Source: Amycolatopsis camponoti | GTDB taxonomy: Bacteria > Actinomycetota > Actinomycetes > Mycobacteriales > Pseudonocardiaceae | Assembly: GCF_902497555.1 (NCBI RefSeq) | Contig: NZ_CABVGP010000004.1 | Coordinates: 1 to 64,000 of the forward strand | Length of the DNA: 64,000 nucleotides | Reading direction: 5' to 3' | Shown: positions 60,949 to 64,000 of the stretch, in pieces | Position numbering within the stretch: the first letter of the stretch is position 1 | Layout of the letters: every line of letters begins with the position of its first letter | Notes under the pieces: model-generated | Seen by the model: the letters and a program-made list of their open reading frames with translations, nothing else | What the model was told of the DNA's origin: nothing | Database searches by the model: none | Translations under genes and position numbers: made by a program

Positions 60949-62937
60949 TTACGCCGCCTGACCGACGGTGGACGACGCAGGAATGCCCAGCAGGATCCGG
61001 TACTGCGCCTCGAAAGTCGCCAGCGCGTCGTCGATGTCGTGCCGGGCGACGATGGCCCGGGAAGCTTCGCCCATCCGGGCGCGTGCCTCGGAGCCGGCGG
61101 CCAGCTCGGCGATCCAGCGGGAGATCGTGGTGATCGCGCCCGGCTCGAACAGGTAGCCGTTTTCGCCGTGGTGGACCAGGTGGGGCAGGGCGAGCGCGTC
61201 GGCGGCGATGACCGGGAGGCCCGCGGCCATCGCTTCCATGGTCGCGAGGCTCTGCAGCTCGGCCGTGCCGGGCATGCAGAACACGGCGGCCTCGGCGTAG
61301 CGGTGCACGAGCTCGGCGTCGGAAACGAAGCCGTGGAAGGTCACGCGGTCGGCGATGTCCAGGTCCGCGGCGAGGGTTTCGAGTTCCTGGCGACGCGTGC
61401 CGTCGCCGACGAGGTCCGCGCGGACGTGGGGCAGCGGGGCGAGCGCGCGCAGCAGCTGGTCGATGTTCTTCTCCGCGTCGAGGCGCCCGACGAACAAGAC
61501 CGACATCGGCCGGTCGCCCGAGCGGGCCGGCGCGGCGTAGTGGGCGAGGTCGATGCCGCAGGACACGACCTGGGCCGGCCGGTCGAGGCCGATTCCGGCG
61601 AGGACTTCGGCCGCCCGGGGTGTCGGCGTCGTGATGATGCGCGCGTCGCGGTAGACGCGCACGAGGTCCTTCCAGGCCCAGCGGGCGATCGTGTCCTTCA
61701 CCCGGCGGGGGAACGGGGTGTAGCCGAGGAGGTTGTCCGGCATGAAGTGGTTGGTCGCCATGCCCGGAACGTCGCGGTCGGCCGCCACTTCGAGCAACGC
61801 ACGCCCGACGCCGAAGTGCGCTTGGACGTGGACGACGTCCGGGTGGACCTGGTCCACGATCTCGCCGACGGCGGCGCGGATGCCACCGGGGGTGCAGAAC
61901 CGGTAGTCGCGGTGGAACGGGATCGCGCGGGAACGGACGCGGTGGATCGTGTAACCGTCGCGCTGCTCGTCGCGGGCGGGGCCGTCGTCGGACGGGCAGA
62001 CGACGTGGACGTCGTGGCCGCGGCCGGCGAGCCCGCGGGCCAGGCGCTCGGCGAAGAACGCCGCGCCGTTGATGTTGGGCGGGAACGTGTCGGCGCCGAT
62101 CAGGACGCGAAGGCCGGTCGGGTGCTCGGGCACGGTTTTCTCCTCGATCTTCGGATGGGCTTGCGGAACGGCACCGGCGAGCACGCGCACACCGGCGAGA
62201 GCGACGACCGCGGCGATCGCCGCCGCGGGCTGGGGGACCTCGCCGTAGGCCAGAGCGGCGACGGCGACAGCGGTCAAGGGATCGAGCACCGTCGTCGTGC
62301 CGACGACGACGGCGGTGGGCCCGGCGGCGTACGCGCGGTGCAGGACCACGCCGCCGGCGCCGAGCAGTAGCAGAGCCTGCCCGCCGAGCAGCACCGCGGT
62401 GGCCAAGGGCTGGGACGCGGCGGCGTGCACGACCGACGAGCCGAGTCCGAAGAGGACGGCCGACGCGGCGGCCAGCGCGGCGCACCCGGCCCGGGCGAAC
62501 CACGCGAGCGTCGCGATCACGAACCCGGTGACAGCCACGGTTTCGGCCGTCCCCGCGCTGATCGCCACGGCGGGGGCAGCCGAGGCGGCGAGGGCCACGA
62601 ACCCGGCCACACCCGCCACCACGAGCACGACGGCGGTCACCACCCGGCGGTCGCGGGCACGCCGTCCGAACACCACGGTCAGGACCAGGCTGAACACCCC
62701 GAGTGGCTGGACCACCGGAAGCGGAGCCAGCGCCAGCGCGACGACGTGGAGCAGGCTGCCTCCGGTCGCCAGGCCGGTACCCGCCCACCAGCCGGGAGAA
62801 CGCAGCAGCCGGGCGAGGGTGCGCAGCCCGGGCGTGCCCCCGGCGGCCAGGTCGGTGACCTCGGCGTGCTGCCGGGTCGCGGCCACCGCGAACAACACGG
62901 CAGCGACCAGGGCACAGACGATGGCGAGGGCTATCAT
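60949..62937 (-). CDS. DMT-like membrane domain and GT1-type glycosyltransferase in one reading frame
   Basis: No stop separates two proteins in this 662-residue frame. Residues 1-255 are about nine membrane helices resembling the DMT protein at 18074 ('LPVVQPLGVFSLVLTVVFGRRARDRR', 'VVGTTTVLDPLTAVAVAALAYGEVPQP'). Residues 269-662 are a GT-B glycosyltransferase ('ADTFPPNINGAAFFAERLARGL', 'VLFVGRLDAEKNIDQLLRAL', 'CMPGTAELQSLATMEAMAAGLPVIA'), like alpha-mannosyltransferases. GTG at 62133 with GAGGAG upstream could be a separate start, so it may be made as a fusion, as two proteins, or both. The start overlaps the DUF998-like gene (ATGA). Confidence 0.85.
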   Translation of the reverse strand: MIALAIVCALVAAVLFAVAATRQHAEVTDLAAGGTPGLRTLARLLRSPGWWAGTGLATGGSLLHVVALALAPLPVVQPLGVFSLVLTVVFGRRARDRRVVTAVVLVVAGVAGFVALAASAAPAVAISAGTAETVAVTGFVIATLAWFARAGCAALAAASAVLFGLGSSVVHAAASQPLATAVLLGGQALLLLGAGGVVLHRAYAAGPTAVVVGTTTVLDPLTAVAVAALAYGEVPQPAAAIAAVVALAGVRVLAGAVPQAHPKIEEKTVPEHPTGLRVLIGADTFPPNINGAAFFAERLARGLAGRGHDVHVVCPSDDGPARDEQRDGYTIHRVRSRAIPFHRDYRFCTPGGIRAAVGEIVDQVHPDVVHVQAHFGVGRALLEVAADRDVPGMATNHFMPDNLLGYTPFPRRVKDTIARWAWKDLVRVYRDARIITTPTPRAAEVLAGIGLDRPAQVVSCGIDLAHYAAPARSGDRPMSVLFVGRLDAEKNIDQLLRALAPLPHVRADLVGDGTRRQELETLAADLDIADRVTFHGFVSDAELVHRYAEAAVFCMPGTAELQSLATMEAMAAGLPVIAADALALPHLVHHGENGYLFEPGAITTISRWIAELAAGSEARARMGEASRAIVARHDIDDALATFEAQYRILLGIPASSTVGQAA

Positions 62938-63599
62938 CGAACGGCCTCCGGCGTCGCGACCGAGGGGTGCTGCGGACCACGGGCCGCGCGCCGCAGGGCG
63001 ATCGCCATCGTGGCTACGATCAGGAACTCGGCCAGCAGCGCGGCGCGTTCGAGCAGCCCGGCCGGGAGCCAGCTGATCAGCTGCGCCGTGCCGAACGCGG
63101 CCGCGGTCACGATGCCGGCGATCGCGCCGCGCCGGAGCGCCGGTGCCGCGGGGTGCCAGCGGGGCTCGGCTCGCAACCGGGTGCTCAACGTCCAGGCCGC
63201 GAGCGGCAGGCTGGCGAACAGCACGGCCCCGCCGGCGCGGTGGATCTCGCCCGAGACGGTGGGGTCGGCGGCGCTGAGGCTGCTCCGGAAGAACAGGACC
63301 ACCAGGAGCCCGGCCGCCCAGAGCAGGAAGAGGGTGCTCACCAGCGGGCCGCGGGGCAGGGCGGCCAGCTGCGCCGCGACCGCGAGCGCGGCCGCGCAGG
63401 CGAGCAGCAGCAGGATGGCGACGGTGAAGAGCAGCCGGCCGCCGCGGTGCCAGGCGTAGTCGCTGACCGGGTCGCGCCAGGGGCTGACGTTGCCGGCCAG
63501 CCCGAAGGTCAGCCCGGCGATGATCGCCTGCGCGACGGCGGCCATGACCAGCGTCAGCGTCGCCAGTGGCGTGGGCGAAAGCGCGGTCCGTGGGGTCAC
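62934..63599 (-). CDS. DUF998-like membrane protein
   Basis: A 221-residue protein with six hydrophobic helices and 'GLAGNVSPWRDPVSDYAWHRGGRLLF', the loop typical of DUF998 proteins, and 'GEIHRAGGAVLFASLPLAAW'. Function unknown. GTG at 63599. It is translationally coupled to the DMT-glycosyltransferase frame and lies 56 bases after the histidine kinase stop. Confidence 0.82.
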   Translation of the reverse strand: MTPRTALSPTPLATLTLVMAAVAQAIIAGLTFGLAGNVSPWRDPVSDYAWHRGGRLLFTVAILLLLACAAALAVAAQLAALPRGPLVSTLFLLWAAGLLVVLFFRSSLSAADPTVSGEIHRAGGAVLFASLPLAAWTLSTRLRAEPRWHPAAPALRRGAIAGIVTAAAFGTAQLISWLPAGLLERAALLAEFLIVATMAIALRRAARGPQHPSVATPEAVR

Positions 63600-63655
63600 C
63601 CCTCAGACGTTGTCGCCCGTCCATGAGAGTTCGATGAAGATCGCGCTGAGTTTCC

Positions 63656-64000
63656 TTAAGAAGCGGCCAGCGGGAAGACGAGGTCGAACCGGGCGCCGCC
63701 GCCGTCGGCGCGGGAGGCCGAGGCCCGCCCGCCGTGCTGGGTGACGACCTGTTCGACGATGGCCAGCCCCAGCCCGGATCCCGGGAGCGCGCGGGCGGCG
63801 TCGGCCCGGTAGAACCGCTCGAACACGTGCGGCAGATCCGCCTCGGGGATACCGGGGCCTTCGTCGTCGACGCGGACGCGGACGGTCTCACGCTCGATCG
63901 ACATGGTCACCCGCACCCGCCCGCCCGCGGGGGACCACTTCGCGGCGTTGTCGAGCACGTTCAGCACCGCCCGCTCGAGGGCGGCCGGGCGCGCGAGCAC
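63656..64000 (-). CDS. Sensor histidine kinase, C-terminal ATPase domain (5' end outside window)
   Basis: The visible 114 residues are the HATPase_c domain: N-box 'VLNVLDNAAKWSP', G1 'VDDEGPGIPEADLPHVFERFYRA', G2 'GSGLGLAIVEQVVTQHGG'. This is the EnvZ/PhoR-type order. The sensor and His box lie beyond the window's right edge. It reads leftward into the DUF998-like gene. Confidence 0.93.
   Translation of the reverse strand: MLARPAALERAVLNVLDNAAKWSPAGGRVRVTMSIERETVRVRVDDEGPGIPEADLPHVFERFYRADAARALPGSGLGLAIVEQVVTQHGGRASASRADGGGARFDLVFPLAAS

Overview
The window is very GC-rich DNA with actinomycete habits: many GTG starts, pervasive ATGA/GTGA stop-start overlaps, GAGG-type ribosome binding sites and a perfect DasR-type operator. 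The gene families (SCO6745 family, RGCVC and DUF6307 small proteins, BlaI/M56 pair, paired P450s, CHAT/subtilase set) suggest a Pseudonocardiales chromosome such as Amycolatopsis; the genus is inference. No insertion sequence, CRISPR array, phage gene or rRNA was seen. The window is mostly chromosomal accessory and regulatory genes in short operons.

Layout. 1-3.1 kb: start of an MFS exporter, two tandem tRNA-Val genes with different anticodons, a TetR/methyltransferase divergent pair, a DUF4287 protein. 3.1-6.7 kb: SDR, MFS exporter, cytochrome P450. 6.7-13.8 kb: LexA, a secreted chitin-active copper LPMO under a DasR box, a KimA-like potassium importer, an NhaP-like antiporter, an APC permease. 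13.4-18.9 kb: VOC protein, ArsR-phosphatase fusion, membrane protein, SCO6745 protein, FAD monooxygenase, DMT-like protein.

19.06-29.03 kb is the most unusual part: a compact island with visibly lower GC in places. A leftward operon (intracellular subtilase, sigma factor, unknown protein) diverges from a rightward operon (TPR-CHAT caspase-like protease, LodA-like CTQ quinoprotein, LodB-like flavoprotein). That in turn runs into a second leftward operon (134-aa protein, three small membrane proteins, AAA+ ATPase). Proteases, a possible peroxide-producing oxidase with its maturase, and an AAA+ membrane module side by side suggest an undescribed conflict or programmed-response locus. Its right edge carries a decayed monooxygenase fragment, a 22-bp inverted repeat and a stack of three overlapping mini-genes.

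30.7-46.6 kb: regulator-enzyme pairs (SDR with an HTH regulator; TetR with a reductase and second P450; MarR with an FMN reductase and amidohydrolase; LysR with a hydrolase and MFS), plus a secreted GH3 glycosidase, small membrane proteins and an ECF sigma/anti-sigma pair. 46.7-57.7 kb: CPA2 antiporter, a flavodoxin-like protein coupled to a Rieske-thiamine diphosphate enzyme fusion, small membrane proteins, PadR with a frameshifted partner, an ABC transporter, a NarL-type two-component system, a lipoprotein transglycosylase. 57.7-64 kb: hydrolase remnant, BlaI/M56 pair, UppP with candidate BlaI sites, a DMT-glycosyltransferase single reading frame, a DUF998-like protein and the end of a histidine kinase.
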